A DNA stretch of 64,000 bases from NCBI GenBank assembly GCA_947479455.1, contig CANJZE010000010.1:1-64000 (forward strand), written 5' to 3'. Positions 43,199 to 52,626 of the stretch are shown here, in pieces. Numbering within the stretch: the stretch's first letter is position 1; every line of letters begins with the position of its first letter. The notes below the pieces were generated by a model, which saw only the letters and a list, made by a program, of their open reading frames with translations, had not been told where the DNA came from and did no database searches. The position numbers and the translations under genes are program-made. Source of the DNA: Bacteroidota bacterium. Its GTDB lineage: Bacteria > Bacteroidota > Bacteroidia > Chitinophagales > LD1.

Positions 43199-43932
43199 AA
43201 TTACGCTCAGAAAATTTAGTAAAAACATACAAGGGCCGAGCCGTTGTAAATCATGTTTCGGTGGAAGTGAACCAGGGAGAAATTGTGGGTTTGCTTGGAC
43301 CAAATGGTGCCGGAAAAACAACTTCGTTCTATCAAATTGTTGGATTGATTCCGCCCGATGAGGGAAAAATATTTTTGGGCAACAAAGAAATTACCGACCT
43401 GCCAATGTATAAGCGCGCTCAACTTGGAATAGGTTATTTGCCGCAAGAAGCTTCTGTTTTTCGTAATCTTTCAGTAGAGGATAACATTGCAGCAGTTCTA
43501 GAAATGACAAAACTTTCTACAAAAGAGCAAAAGGACAGATTGGAATTGCTACTTAGCGAATTTGGGTTGAATCGTGTGCGCACCAGCATGGGAAATGTTT
43601 TAAGCGGTGGCGAAAGAAGAAGAACAGAAATTGCCCGCGCACTTGCTACCGACCCGAAATTTATTTTGTTGGATGAACCCTTTGCCGGAATTGATCCTAT
43701 TGCCGTAGAAGATATTCAACGCATTGTAGAAGATTTAAAACGAAGAAACATAGGCGTGCTTATCACCGACCACAACGTGCAAGAAACACTTTCTATTACT
43801 GACCGCGCTTATCTTTTGTTTGAAGGTAAAATTTTGAAAGCCGGCACAGCCGAAGAACTGGCAAACGATGAACAGGTGCGCAGAGTTTACCTCGGACAGA
43901 ATTTTGTTTTGCGCAAACGAATTGCATCCTAG
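43195..43932 (+). CDS. lptB: LPS export ABC transporter ATPase
   Basis: 245 residues. The start is a TTG at 43195, giving [15 protein letters not shown], which fits the family N-terminus; a GTG one codon earlier is possible. The ATPase is complete: Walker [11 protein letters not shown]-loop YLPQEASVF, signature LSGGERRR, Walker [13 protein letters not shown] and H-loop TDHNVQET. LptB drives extraction of lipopolysaccharide from the inner membrane with LptF, LptG and LptC, which are not in this window. It begins inside the stop codon of the 41-residue ORF. Confidence 0.93.
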   Translation: MKLRSENLVKTYKGRAVVNHVSVEVNQGEIVGLLGPNGAGKTTSFYQIVGLIPPDEGKIFLGNKEITDLPMYKRAQLGIGYLPQEASVFRNLSVEDNIAAVLEMTKLSTKEQKDRLELLLSEFGLNRVRTSMGNVLSGGERRRTEIARALATDPKFILLDEPFAGIDPIAVEDIQRIVEDLKRRNIGVLITDHNVQETLSITDRAYLLFEGKILKAGTAEELANDEQVRRVYLGQNFVLRKRIAS

Positions 43933-43944
43933 TCATTTGCAGAC

Positions 43945-45456
43945 ATGAAAAATTTCGAATGGAAAAACTTCCTTTTCCGTATTTATCTCAAGCTTACTTT
44001 TCCTCCTGACTTCACGGCTGAAAAATCGATTCGTCATCAACAAAAAATTTTAAATAAAATTCTTCGGCAGCTTGCTGATACAGAATTGGGTAAGGATTTG
44101 AAGTTTTCTGAAATCAAATCTTACAATGAATTCAGAAAAGGTATTCCCGTTACTCAACATGAATTTTACGAAAACTACATTGAGAAAATAAAAGCTGGTC
44201 AACAAAAAGTAATGACCGATAAGCGAGTGAAGTGGTTTGCAAAAACTGCAGGAACAACCAGCGGCAAAAGCAAATTGGTGCCTATCACCAAACAAATAAT
44301 GGAGCAATGCCATGTGCGCGGAACATTTTTTGCGCTTTCTAAAATCCATCAGAAGGATAAAAACATGCGGTTGCTGAGCCACAAAAACCTTTTAATCCCT
44401 GGAGGGATTTATGAAACGCTCGATTCTGGAATTACGGTGGCTGATGTTTCAGCGATTATTTCCATCAACATACCTTTTATCTATCGCGGTTATTACACGC
44501 CCGATATTCAAGTGCAAACATTTTCTAAATGGGAGGAGAAAATTACGAATGCAGTACAACAGATTGCGCATGAAGATGTAGGAACTATGAGCGGAGTGCC
44601 TACATGGATTTTTTCGGTGCTACAAAAAATGAAAGAAAAATTTCCATTTGAAAAGTTAACAGATATATGGAAGAACCTTCAAGTCTATTTTCATGGTGGT
44701 GTTGGTTTTGAACCGTATCGCAAACAGTTTGAAGATTTAGTGGGGAAGAGCGATTTTAAATTCTTTGAAGTGTATAACGCCACGGAAGGATTTTTTGCAA
44801 TTCAGGAAAATTTGAAGAGTAATAACCTGCTTTTGCTCACCGACAATTATATTTTTTACGAGTTTATTCCGTTCGATAAATATTCTGCAGCAGAAAAGAA
44901 TGCGATTGAATTATGTGAAGTGAAAACTGAAGTGCCTTATGTAATGCTGATTACAGCACCTAACGGATTGATTCGTTACCCGATTGGCGATGTAATCACC
45001 TTCAAATCATTAGACCCTTTCACTTTCAAAATTACAGGACGCACGCAGGAATACATCAATGCCTTTGGTGAAGATTTATTGTTGAACAACGTTGAAAACG
45101 CATTAATGAAAACAAATAAAGCGTTCGACTGTGCCATTCTCGATTTTACGGTTGCTCCGTTCTACATCAATTTAGAACAGAAAGGGAAAATTCAATTCGC
45201 TATTGAGTTTTCGAAACCGCCAAGTGATGTTTCTGCCTATGAAAAATTGCTGGATGAAAATTTGCAAACCGAAAATTCAAACTACAAACAGAAACGGGCT
45301 AACAGCCTTGCGTTATCTTCGCTCGAAGTAATATCACTGCCAAACGAAACATTCTATCGCTGGCTCTCGTCAAAAAACAAATTGGGCGGGCAACACAAAG
45401 TGCCTCGCCTGGTGAACGGAAGAAAGATATTCGAAGAGATTTTAACGCTGATTTAA
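43945..45456 (+). CDS. GH3 auxin-responsive promoter-family protein (acyl-adenylating)
   Basis: 503 residues. It has the adenylation-fold motifs of the GH3 family: FAKTAGTTSGKSKLVPIT for phosphate binding, FFEVYNATEGFFA and RYPIGDVITF, with a C-terminal subdomain (FKITGRTQEYINAFGEDLLL). Plant members join amino acids to auxin or jasmonate; the bacterial members are common in Bacteroidota and their substrates are unknown. It lies 12 bp after lptB and 24 bp before the kinase gene. Confidence 0.9.
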   Translation: MKNFEWKNFLFRIYLKLTFPPDFTAEKSIRHQQKILNKILRQLADTELGKDLKFSEIKSYNEFRKGIPVTQHEFYENYIEKIKAGQQKVMTDKRVKWFAKTAGTTSGKSKLVPITKQIMEQCHVRGTFFALSKIHQKDKNMRLLSHKNLLIPGGIYETLDSGITVADVSAIISINIPFIYRGYYTPDIQVQTFSKWEEKITNAVQQIAHEDVGTMSGVPTWIFSVLQKMKEKFPFEKLTDIWKNLQVYFHGGVGFEPYRKQFEDLVGKSDFKFFEVYNATEGFFAIQENLKSNNLLLLTDNYIFYEFIPFDKYSAAEKNAIELCEVKTEVPYVMLITAPNGLIRYPIGDVITFKSLDPFTFKITGRTQEYINAFGEDLLLNNVENALMKTNKAFDCAILDFTVAPFYINLEQKGKIQFAIEFSKPPSDVSAYEKLLDENLQTENSNYKQKRANSLALSSLEVISLPNETFYRWLSSKNKLGGQHKVPRLVNGRKIFEEILTLI

Positions 45457-45480
45457 AACGGTTTTCAAAAATTGCAGAGG

Positions 45481-47379
45481 ATGACTAACTTACAAACGCA
45501 ACACACTAATTTAATGCAAGCAACTGAGCAAAATGATTTTCAAAGCATAGTTGAAATTTGTCCCTTTCCCATTATCATTCATAAAATGGGAAATGTGTTG
45601 TATGTAAATCAATTGGGTTGGGAAATGTTTGGCTTTGCCAATGCCGAAGAAATGGTGGGTAAAAATTTGCTTCAACTCACCTTACCTGAAGACAAACAAA
45701 AAGTAATTGATGCCGTTGCTCGTGGAGTAAAGGAAAAAAAGACCAACGCGGTGTTGGTTTCACGTATGCTTACAGCCGATGGCAGAATTATCAATGTGGA
45801 AACTAAAAGCTCGAGCATTGTTTTTAATGGGGAAGAATGCCGTTTAGCGGTAGCCTATAATTACGATTACATTTCTCAGGTTGAGAATGAACTAAAAGAT
45901 AAAAATTTTCTGATTGAAAAAATAGCAGAAACAATACCTAACTACATTTCCATTTTTAACGTACAAACCAATAAAATAGAATATTCAAATTTCCCTTTCT
46001 GGACTTTTTTGGGATATGAACCAAACGAAGAACCTGCCAGTTTGATGGACTATTTTCATCCAGATTACAAAGCTACTGCCGCTAATGGTTTTGTACGATT
46101 GGCAGCCTTAACCGAAGGCAAAATTTTTTCGCGCATTGGCAAATACATAACTAAGCAAGGCACAACAAAATATATGTTGCTTCGCGCTACTCCGTTTTCA
46201 TTTGACGAAACAGGCAAAACAAAACAAGTGCTAAGCACTATAACCGATATGAGTGAGTTGAAGGAAGCGGAATTGAAATTAGAGGTAAGCGAAGAAACAC
46301 GCAAAGCAATTTTATCGGCACTTCCCGACATTGTTTTTCAGGTGGATAAGGCAGGAGTAGTACGTGATTTTTATGCCAATGAGGTTTACAGCGCTGAGTT
46401 AAACAAAATGAATTTGGTAGGAAGAAACGGCAGCGAAATTTTACCAGCGGTAGATTTTCAAAAATTAGTAAAAGCTATAAATGCAGCAATTGAAAGCAGA
46501 GAAATGCAAACGCATGATTACATACATATAGAAAAAGGAGTGAGTTTGCATTATGAATTTAGAGTAAGTAGATTGAACGAAACGCAAGGCATAGTGGTGG
46601 CCCGCGATGTAACCAATCTAATGACTACCCGCGAAAAGCTGGATCAGAAAATTGGTGAGCTTTGGCAAAAAAATATTCAACTCGAAAAATATATCACCTC
46701 CAATACCGAGTTGGAGAAATTTGCCTACATCGCTTCACACGATTTGCGCGAACCCATTCGAAGTATTGTTGGTTTTACACAATTACTTCAGCGTAGAGCT
46801 ACGGCTAACACCGACCCTGAAATAAAAGAGTTTCTAGGTAATATTATTGATAGTGCGCAGCGAATGAACACACTGGTGCACGGCTTGCTCGATTATTCGC
46901 GCGTTAGTGCAACTGGAAGAGTTTTTCATGAAACCAATACAAATTTGATACTCGAAAAAGTAGCCAATGATTTAAAGGCTACTATTGAAGAAAGCGAAGC
47001 CAAAATTGTTTTGCAAAAGTTGCCCGAAATAAAATGTGATGAGTTGCAAGTGCGTCAGTTGTTTCAAAACTTAATCAGCAATGCCATTAAGTTCAGCAAG
47101 AAAACAGAAAAACCAGTGGTTGAAATTTCGGCAACGCAGCAACCCAACAAAATAATTTTTAAAATTCAGGATAATGGAATTGGAATGGACATGAAATATG
47201 CCGAGAAGGTATTTCAAATTTTTTCGCGCTTGCACACAGCCGATAAATACCAAGGCTCAGGAATTGGTTTAGCTGTTTGCAAAAAAATTGTGGAGCGCCA
47301 CGGTGGTGAAATTTGGTTGGAATCTGAACTGGGAAAAGGAACCACCATTTATTTTTCTATTGCTTGCGAGCAATCGTAA
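45481..47379 (+). CDS. PAS-domain sensor histidine kinase
   Basis: 632 residues from the ATG at 45481; TTG codons upstream are less likely. It is soluble, without membrane helices. Three PAS-like domains (about 20-130, 145-260, 270-375) precede the dimerisation domain with the phospho-acceptor His in FAYIASHDLREPI. The ATPase domain has N-box NLISNAIKFSKK, G1 IQDNGIGMD and G2 YQGSGIGLAV. The signal is not predictable. No response regulator is adjacent. The 3' end overlaps the convergent polyprenyl synthase gene by 23 bp. Confidence 0.92.
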   Translation: MTNLQTQHTNLMQATEQNDFQSIVEICPFPIIIHKMGNVLYVNQLGWEMFGFANAEEMVGKNLLQLTLPEDKQKVIDAVARGVKEKKTNAVLVSRMLTADGRIINVETKSSSIVFNGEECRLAVAYNYDYISQVENELKDKNFLIEKIAETIPNYISIFNVQTNKIEYSNFPFWTFLGYEPNEEPASLMDYFHPDYKATAANGFVRLAALTEGKIFSRIGKYITKQGTTKYMLLRATPFSFDETGKTKQVLSTITDMSELKEAELKLEVSEETRKAILSALPDIVFQVDKAGVVRDFYANEVYSAELNKMNLVGRNGSEILPAVDFQKLVKAINAAIESREMQTHDYIHIEKGVSLHYEFRVSRLNETQGIVVARDVTNLMTTREKLDQKIGELWQKNIQLEKYITSNTELEKFAYIASHDLREPIRSIVGFTQLLQRRATANTDPEIKEFLGNIIDSAQRMNTLVHGLLDYSRVSATGRVFHETNTNLILEKVANDLKATIEESEAKIVLQKLPEIKCDELQVRQLFQNLISNAIKFSKKTEKPVVEISATQQPNKIIFKIQDNGIGMDMKYAEKVFQIFSRLHTADKYQGSGIGLAVCKKIVERHGGEIWLESELGKGTTIYFSIACEQS

Positions 47380-48331
47380 ACTCAATTAACTCCGCTATTG
47401 ATTTTCGCGCTTCGCTTTCCGGAAATTCAAAAAGCAGTTTCAATGCTTCATCACGATATTCTATCATTTTCTTAGCCGCATAATCCATTCCTCCATTTGA
47501 ACGTACCATATCAATCACCCAACGAACTTTTTCGGTGTTTTGATTTTCGTTCTTAATAATGCTGATTATTTTTCTTTTATCGCTACTTGAAACTTTACCT
47601 AATGCGTAGATAAGCGGCAAAGTCATTTTGCGTTCTTTAATATCAATGCCGCGCGGCTTACCTATTTCTGCTTCTTCGTAATCGAACAAATCATCTTTAA
47701 TCTGAAAAGCGATTCCTATTTTTTCTCCCATCAGTTTTACACGCGCTATTTTCTGTTCGTCCTTGGTGGTGGTAGATGCGCCACATGCACAAGCCGAAGC
47801 AATCAGTGAAGCAGTTTTCCCTCTGATGATTTCAAAATAGATATCCTCTTTAATATCCAGTTTTCTTGCCTTCTCTAATTGCAGCAATTCCCCTTCACTC
47901 ATTTCGCGAATAGTATTTGAAAGAATATGAAGCAACTGAAACTGATTGTTTTCGATTGAAAGCAACAACCCCTTCGACAAAAGATAATCGCCCACCAGCA
48001 CCGCAATTTTATTTTTCCAAAGTGCGTTGATGGAAAAAAAACCTCTGCGCTGATAGCTGTCATCCACCACATCATCATGAACCAAAGTAGCGGTATGCAA
48101 AATTTCAACGAGCGAAGCCGCCACATAAGTTGCTTCGTTCAGTTCTCCGCAAAGACGCGCAGAAAGAAAAACAAACATGGGGCGCATTTGTTTGCCTTTG
48201 CGCGTAACTATATAATGTGTAATGCGGTCGAGCAGCGGAGCTTTGCTCTTCATACTTTCACGAAAGCGAACCTCAAACTCATCGAGTTCCTTCGCAATCG
48301 GTTTCTTTATGTCATCCAGATTCAACGGCAT
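47357..48331 (-). CDS. Polyprenyl diphosphate synthase
   Basis: 324 residues from the ATG at 48331 (MPLNLDDIKKPIAKEL). Both aspartate-rich motifs are present: LVHDDVVDDS (first) and IKDDLFDYEEAEIG (second), with KGKQMRPMFVFLSA before them. It condenses isopentenyl diphosphate into a long-chain prenyl diphosphate. This probably supplies the menaquinone side chain or the undecaprenyl-like carrier pool; chain length cannot be read safely. Its 3' end overlaps the kinase gene. Confidence 0.93.
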   Translation of the reverse strand: MPLNLDDIKKPIAKELDEFEVRFRESMKSKAPLLDRITHYIVTRKGKQMRPMFVFLSARLCGELNEATYVAASLVEILHTATLVHDDVVDDSYQRRGFFSINALWKNKIAVLVGDYLLSKGLLLSIENNQFQLLHILSNTIREMSEGELLQLEKARKLDIKEDIYFEIIRGKTASLIASACACGASTTTKDEQKIARVKLMGEKIGIAFQIKDDLFDYEEAEIGKPRGIDIKERKMTLPLIYALGKVSSSDKRKIISIIKNENQNTEKVRWVIDMVRSNGGMDYAAKKMIEYRDEALKLLFEFPESEARKSIAELIEFTIARKQ

Positions 48332-48495
48332 GCCGCGCGAATGTAAAAGATTATTACGCTGCGCGATGATTGCACGGATAACAGCCAACGATTTCGCAGA
48401 TAATGCCAACAACAACTTTTGTTTTTTGCAGTATCGAATTGCATTTATCAACTGCCTTTATCTGTATAATCATCGCGCAGCGTATTGTATTTTTT

Positions 48496-48503
48496 TATGT
48501 TCG
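48496..48503 (+). promoter_or_regulatory. -7-like promoter element before the hydrolase gene
   Basis: TATGTTCG resembles TAnnTTTG with one change and ends 5 nt before the ATG at 48509. No -33 box is evident. This is another candidate for leaderless transcription. Confidence 0.35.
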
Positions 48504-48508
48504 CGCCC

Positions 48509-49357
48509 ATGATTTCACGCGAGCGAAATATTATTCTTCAGAGCAAGCACGGTCGTCCGTTTCAGGCAGATATTTTTTATAAAGAAGATGGGAAGCAAAA
48601 ACCGTTGGTCATTTTTAGTCACGGCTTCAAAGGCTTTAAAGATTGGGGACCATTTAATTTGGTAGCAGAAAAATTTGCCGAAGCGGGTTTTGTTTTCGTG
48701 AAATTTAATTTTTCGCATAACGGAACTACTGTTGATTCTCCAATAGACTTTGCCGACCTCGAAGCTTTCGGCAACGATAACCTCTCTATCGAAATGGATG
48801 ACCTCGGTGTGGTGATTGACTGGATTTTCTCAGATCAGTTTCCGGTTGCATCAAATGAATTTGATTTAGAAAAACTTTACCTGATGGGTCACAGCCGCGG
48901 AGGAGGAATCTCTATTTTGAAAACGAAAGAAGAGGTGCGGGTTAAAAAAGTTTGCACGTGGGCAAGCGTAAATGAATTCAGTAAATATTGGACAGAAGAA
49001 GAGTTAGAAAAAATAAAACGCGATGGTTTTGTGTTGGTTGGCAATGCGCGCACCAAACAAATGATGCCCATAAAATGGCAGCTGTATGAAAATTATTTTG
49101 CCAATCTCCCGCGCTTATTTATTCCTGATGTCGTGAAGCAAATGCAAATTCCTTTCTTCATTATTCACGGAACAAAAGACGAAACCATTCCGGTGGAAGC
49201 CGCAATTGAAATGCACCAATGGAATAAAAATTCAGAATTACTTTTGATAGAAAGCAGCAACCACAATTTTGGCGGCAAACATCCATACAACGAAAACACC
49301 TTGACGAACGATTTAGAAATAGCGGTGAAAAGTACTATCGAATTCTTTAAAAAATGA
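48509..49357 (+). CDS. Alpha/beta hydrolase (dienelactone-hydrolase-like)
   Basis: 282 residues from the ATG at 48509; an ATG four codons earlier is possible. The motifs are PLVIFSHGFKGFKDWG, the nucleophile elbow GHSRGGG, an acid in HGTKDETIPV and the His in SSNHNFGGKHP. It is cytoplasmic. Similar enzymes act on esters or peptides; the substrate is unknown. It ends 90 bp before a substrate-binding protein gene, and the gap is filled by an inverted repeat. Confidence 0.87.
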   Translation: MISRERNIILQSKHGRPFQADIFYKEDGKQKPLVIFSHGFKGFKDWGPFNLVAEKFAEAGFVFVKFNFSHNGTTVDSPIDFADLEAFGNDNLSIEMDDLGVVIDWIFSDQFPVASNEFDLEKLYLMGHSRGGGISILKTKEEVRVKKVCTWASVNEFSKYWTEEELEKIKRDGFVLVGNARTKQMMPIKWQLYENYFANLPRLFIPDVVKQMQIPFFIIHGTKDETIPVEAAIEMHQWNKNSELLLIESSNHNFGGKHPYNENTLTNDLEIAVKSTIEFFKK

Positions 49358-49358
49358 G

Positions 49359-49434
49359 CCACCACAGATTGCACAGATTTTCACAGATGAATCCCTTTGT
49401 ATCTAATCTGCGTTCATCTGCGCAATCTGCGGTG
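49359..49434. repeat. CACAGATTGCACAGATT-type inverted repeat between genes
   Basis: The left arm (49359-49389, core CCACAGATTGCACAGATT) and the right arm (49405-49434, core AATCTGCGCAATCTGCGG) are inverted copies differing at a few positions. A 15-bp loop separates them. The element occupies the entire gap between the hydrolase and the next gene. Within each arm CAGATT recurs about every 9-10 bp. Confidence 0.75.
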
Positions 49435-49446
49435 AAAAACTAAAGC

Positions 49447-50316
49447 ATGAGCAACGAAATAAAAATTGGCGGAGTAACCGAGCACTTCAACTTGCCTTGG
49501 AATTTAGCAGTAGAGCAAAACAAGTTCCGGGAAGTTGGTGTTGATTTAAACTGGAAGTTCTTTGCTGGTGGTACGGGAGTAATGACCGAGGCGTTAGATA
49601 CCGGTGAACTGGATTTGGCTATTCTGCTCACCGAAGGTTTTATTGCTGCTTGCGCAAAAGGGTTGAAAGCAAAAATCGTAAAAGAGTATATCACCTCTCC
49701 ACTTGGTTGGGGAATTTTTACCGGCACTAAATCGCATTTCTATTCTGTTTACAACCGCCAGCCTAAAAAATATGCCATTAGTAAAATTGGGTCAGGATCA
49801 CACTTAATGGCAATGATACATGCCGAACAGCGCGGGGAAAAGATAAACGCAGAAGATTTAATTGAAGTGAAAAGTATTGATGGAGCAATGAAATCACTTT
49901 CGAAAAATGAAACGCAAATTTTTTATTGGGAAAAGTATACAACAAAACCTTTTGTGGAAAATGGAATGGTGCGAATGATTGGTGAGTTCAGCGCCCCTTG
50001 GAGTAGTTTTTTAATTGTGGCTACCGATGCCGCACTATCGACAAAGAAAGACGCAATCAAAAAAATTCTTGAAGTGATCAATGAAGAAAGCAAACTGTTT
50101 GTTTCCTCGCCACAAGCATTAGCATTACTTCATGAACGATTTAATTTGAACGAGCGCGATGCCACTACTTGGTTGCGTTCCACCGTTTGGAGCTCCGATT
50201 ATTTTGTGCGCATAGCAGGTTTGGAAAACGCAAAACAAGCACTAGTAAAAATTGGAAGCGTAAATCCAAGCTTGAAAGTCGAAAACCTTTGTGATGAATC
50301 GCTCAAAATGCAGTAA
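49447..50316 (+). CDS. Type 2 periplasmic-binding-fold protein without signal peptide
   Basis: 289 residues, similar to SsuA/ThiY-like substrate-binding proteins (KIGGVTEHFNLPWNLAVEQNKFREVGVDL, GGTGVMTEALDTGELDLAIL). There is no signal peptide or lipobox, since the fold begins at the first residues, so the protein appears cytoplasmic. No ABC permease or ATPase is nearby. It may act as a cytosolic sensor or enzyme with this fold. This combination is known in Bacteroidota, but the role is unknown. Confidence 0.8.
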   Translation: MSNEIKIGGVTEHFNLPWNLAVEQNKFREVGVDLNWKFFAGGTGVMTEALDTGELDLAILLTEGFIAACAKGLKAKIVKEYITSPLGWGIFTGTKSHFYSVYNRQPKKYAISKIGSGSHLMAMIHAEQRGEKINAEDLIEVKSIDGAMKSLSKNETQIFYWEKYTTKPFVENGMVRMIGEFSAPWSSFLIVATDAALSTKKDAIKKILEVINEESKLFVSSPQALALLHERFNLNERDATTWLRSTVWSSDYFVRIAGLENAKQALVKIGSVNPSLKVENLCDESLKMQ

Positions 50317-50334
50317 GGTATAAGCCTATAATGG

Positions 50335-50688
50335 TTAGGGTAATTTTTCTATTTGTTTAGGAGCCGCTTCGCTCCTTTTCAAGCTGATGCGTTTCAGTGT
50401 TTTTACATAATCAGGATTGCGGGCATATTTTTTTCTTTGTAAAAAAAGGTAGTAGTTTTCTTTAGGATTGGTGTAGTAAGTCAACTGCCATTTTTTGTAA
50501 TAGTCAACGCTTGCATGCCACGTTTCGAAACGCATATATTTTTTGGTGGCGCGAAAAGCAAATAGGTTGTTCCGCTTCATTAAAAGTTTTGAAGTGAACC
50601 AGCCGGTTTCAAGAATGGCCTGCTTTAAAACAATTTCAGGGTGCTTAATATCGGAGGCAAGAATGTAAGCATACACGCTATCCTTCAT
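50335..50688 (-). CDS. GH73-like glucosaminidase domain protein, start codon in doubt
   Basis: 117 residues from the ATG at 50688. The body resembles the glucosaminidase (FlgJ/mannosyl-glycoprotein endo-beta-N-acetylglucosaminidase) domain: IVLKQAILETGWFTSKLL with the catalytic Glu, then NNLFAFRA and VDYYKKWQLTYY. Such enzymes cut peptidoglycan. The reading frame continues upstream of the ATG for 26 codons and encodes a convincing signal peptide (RILFLAVILFFHLSS, KAG), but without ATG, GTG or TTG. An ATT at 50755-50757 could be the start. If translation begins at 50688, the enzyme would lack export. Confidence 0.75.
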   Translation of the reverse strand: MKDSVYAYILASDIKHPEIVLKQAILETGWFTSKLLMKRNNLFAFRATKKYMRFETWHASVDYYKKWQLTYYTNPKENYYLFLQRKKYARNPDYVKTLKRISLKRSEAAPKQIEKLP

Positions 50689-50909
50689 TCCCGCTTTTGA
50701 GCTAAGATGAAAAAACAGAATGACGGCAAGAAAGAGTATTCGAATAACGGATTGAATAAACCAATTTTAAGTGTTGGCTAAAAATAAAAAAAGCAAATGG
50801 GTCAGCACCAATTTTATAGAAGAATACAACCAAAAACTCAAAACAGGGTTTAATTTTTTAAGCTTATTTTTTGGGTGACAACACCATCCTTCACATTGCT
50901 AAAAAATGA

Positions 50910-50939
50910 TTTGTTTATTCCCTTAAGAATTTATATTTG
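50910..50939 (+). promoter_or_regulatory. Promoter of prs-rplY
   Basis: TTTG (50910-50913), an 18-bp spacer and TATATTTG (50932-50939) match the Bacteroidota consensus perfectly. The expected leader is about 17-20 nt before the prs ATG at 50963. The rest of the gap back to the GH73-like gene shows no gene. Confidence 0.75.
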
Positions 50940-50962
50940 CACTCCCTTAAAAAGGGCACCCC

Positions 50963-51910
50963 ATGTTACTTACCACTGACGTAAAAATTTTTACCGGCAC
51001 AGCTACCAAATATTTGGCAGAAGATATTGCTGACCACTATGGTCAACCGTTGGGCAAAATGGATGTTCTCAAGTTTAGCGATGGTGAGTTTCAGCCTGAA
51101 ATAAAAGAGTCTATCCGCGGTTCGTTCGTATTTATTATTCAAAGCACCAATCCACCGGGCGATAATCTGCTGGAATTGCTCATGATGATTGATGCGGCAA
51201 AACGCGCTTCGGCTGATTATATCACAGCGGTGATTCCATATTTTGGTTATGCCCGACAAGATAGAAAAGACAGACCGCGTGTAGGTATTGCTGCAAAATT
51301 AGTTGCAAATCTTTTAACTGCAGCCGGTGCAAACCGTGTAATGACAATGGATTTGCACGCAGGACAAATTCAAGGCTTCTTCGATATTCCGCTCGACCAC
51401 TTAAACGGCTCAGCTATATTTCTTCCTTACATCAAAAAGCAAAAGTGGAGCAATCTGTGTTTCGCTTCGCCCGATGTAGGTTCGGTAAAACGTGCTCGTA
51501 TTTACGCGCAACAATTTAATGCCGATATGGTTATTTGCGATAAGTATCGCAAGCGCGCTAACGAAGTAGCCGAAATGACTTTGATTGGAAGTGTAGAAGG
51601 AAAAGATGTGGTGCTTGTTGACGATATGATTGACACCGGTGGAACACTTTGCAGCGCAGCAAGTATGGTTATGGAAAAAGGCGCAAACAGCGTAAGAGCA
51701 TTTTGTACACATGCTGTACTTTCGGGAAAAGCGTATGAAAATATTGAGAAGAGCGCGCTCACCGAATTGATTGTAACAGACACGCTTCCTCTAACCCAGG
51801 AATCGAAAAAAATAAAAACGTTGAGTGTAGCGAAACTGTTTGCGCAAGCAATCAGAAACACACATGAGCATAAGAGTATAAACTCGTTGTTCGTTACTCA
51901 ATCGGTTTAA
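50963..51910 (+). CDS. prs: Ribose-phosphate pyrophosphokinase
   Basis: 315 residues, the standard length. Signature blocks are the ATP-binding FSDGEFQPEI, YFGYARQDRKDRPRVGI, MDLHAGQIQGFFDIPLDHL and the PRPP loop VVLVDDMIDTGGTL. It makes PRPP from ribose-5-phosphate and ATP for nucleotide, histidine and tryptophan synthesis. It is followed after 38 bp by rplY, a linkage found in many bacteria, and is preceded by a perfect promoter. Confidence 0.97.
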   Translation: MLLTTDVKIFTGTATKYLAEDIADHYGQPLGKMDVLKFSDGEFQPEIKESIRGSFVFIIQSTNPPGDNLLELLMMIDAAKRASADYITAVIPYFGYARQDRKDRPRVGIAAKLVANLLTAAGANRVMTMDLHAGQIQGFFDIPLDHLNGSAIFLPYIKKQKWSNLCFASPDVGSVKRARIYAQQFNADMVICDKYRKRANEVAEMTLIGSVEGKDVVLVDDMIDTGGTLCSAASMVMEKGANSVRAFCTHAVLSGKAYENIEKSALTELIVTDTLPLTQESKKIKTLSVAKLFAQAIRNTHEHKSINSLFVTQSV

Positions 51911-51948
51911 AGAATAATTATTTTTTCACAAACAAATCCAAAACAAAA

Positions 51949-52611
51949 ATGGAAACAGTAGTAATCAATGCCACGCCAAGAACCGAATTAGGAAAGAAGG
52001 CTACGCGGGCACTGCGCAAGGCAGGAAACATTCCTTGCAATCTTTATGGCGGAAAAGAAACGCTAAACTTTTATGCTCCCGTAGGGGAATTTCGCAAACT
52101 GATTTACACGCCCGACTTTAGAGCGGCTGAAATCAATTTGAACGGAAAAACTTACAAAGCGTTTGTAAAAGAATCGCAGTTTGAACCGGTGAAAGACGCT
52201 ATGCTTCATCTCGATTTTCAAGAATTTGTTGACACCGTAAAAGTGAAAGTTTATATCCCTCTCAAACTGAACGGAACACCGAAAGGAATTATTTCGGGAG
52301 GAAGATTAGAGGCACCATTCAGAAAATTACACGTGTTGGCTTTGCCAAAAGACATTCCAACAACTATTGAAGTTAGTGTGGCGGATATGGATCTTGGTGA
52401 TGTAAAAAGAATCAAAGACATTCAAATTCCGGGAGTAACAATTTTACATGCTCCGGCTAATCCGTTTGCAAAAGTTCAAATACCTCGCACAGTTGTTGAA
52501 GAAGTACCTACTGCCGCTGCTACACCTGCTGAAGGTGCTCCTGCTGCTGCCGGTGCTACACCTGCTGCCGCTCCTGCTGCCGATGCAAAGAAGGACGACA
52601 AGAAGAAGTAA
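51949..52611 (+). CDS. rplY: 50S ribosomal protein L25 (CTC form)
   Basis: 220 residues. The N-terminal L25 5S-rRNA-binding domain starts TPRTELGKKATRALRKAGNI. The longer CTC-type C-terminal beta domain follows (VKVKVYIPLKLNGTPKGII). The tail is Ala/Pro-rich with repeats of AAGATPAAAPAA and ends in KKDDKKK. It binds 5S rRNA in the large subunit. It is co-transcribed with prs. Three hairpins follow in the gap to pth. Confidence 0.95.
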   Translation: METVVINATPRTELGKKATRALRKAGNIPCNLYGGKETLNFYAPVGEFRKLIYTPDFRAAEINLNGKTYKAFVKESQFEPVKDAMLHLDFQEFVDTVKVKVYIPLKLNGTPKGIISGGRLEAPFRKLHVLALPKDIPTTIEVSVADMDLGDVKRIKDIQIPGVTILHAPANPFAKVQIPRTVVEEVPTAAATPAEGAPAAAGATPAAAPAADAKKDDKKK

Positions 52612-52626
52612 GGACCACCTCTCCTT

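Noticed and set aside
43945..45456. Reading GH3 at this locus as a glycoside hydrolase
   Set aside because: This GH3 is the auxin-responsive adenylating family. The glycoside hydrolase family 3 gene is the separate one at 8279-10639.
49359..49434. Periodic CAGATT units considered as a CRISPR array
   Set aside because: The period is about 10 bp with no spacers, and the arms are inverted, not direct, repeats. No cas genes are present.
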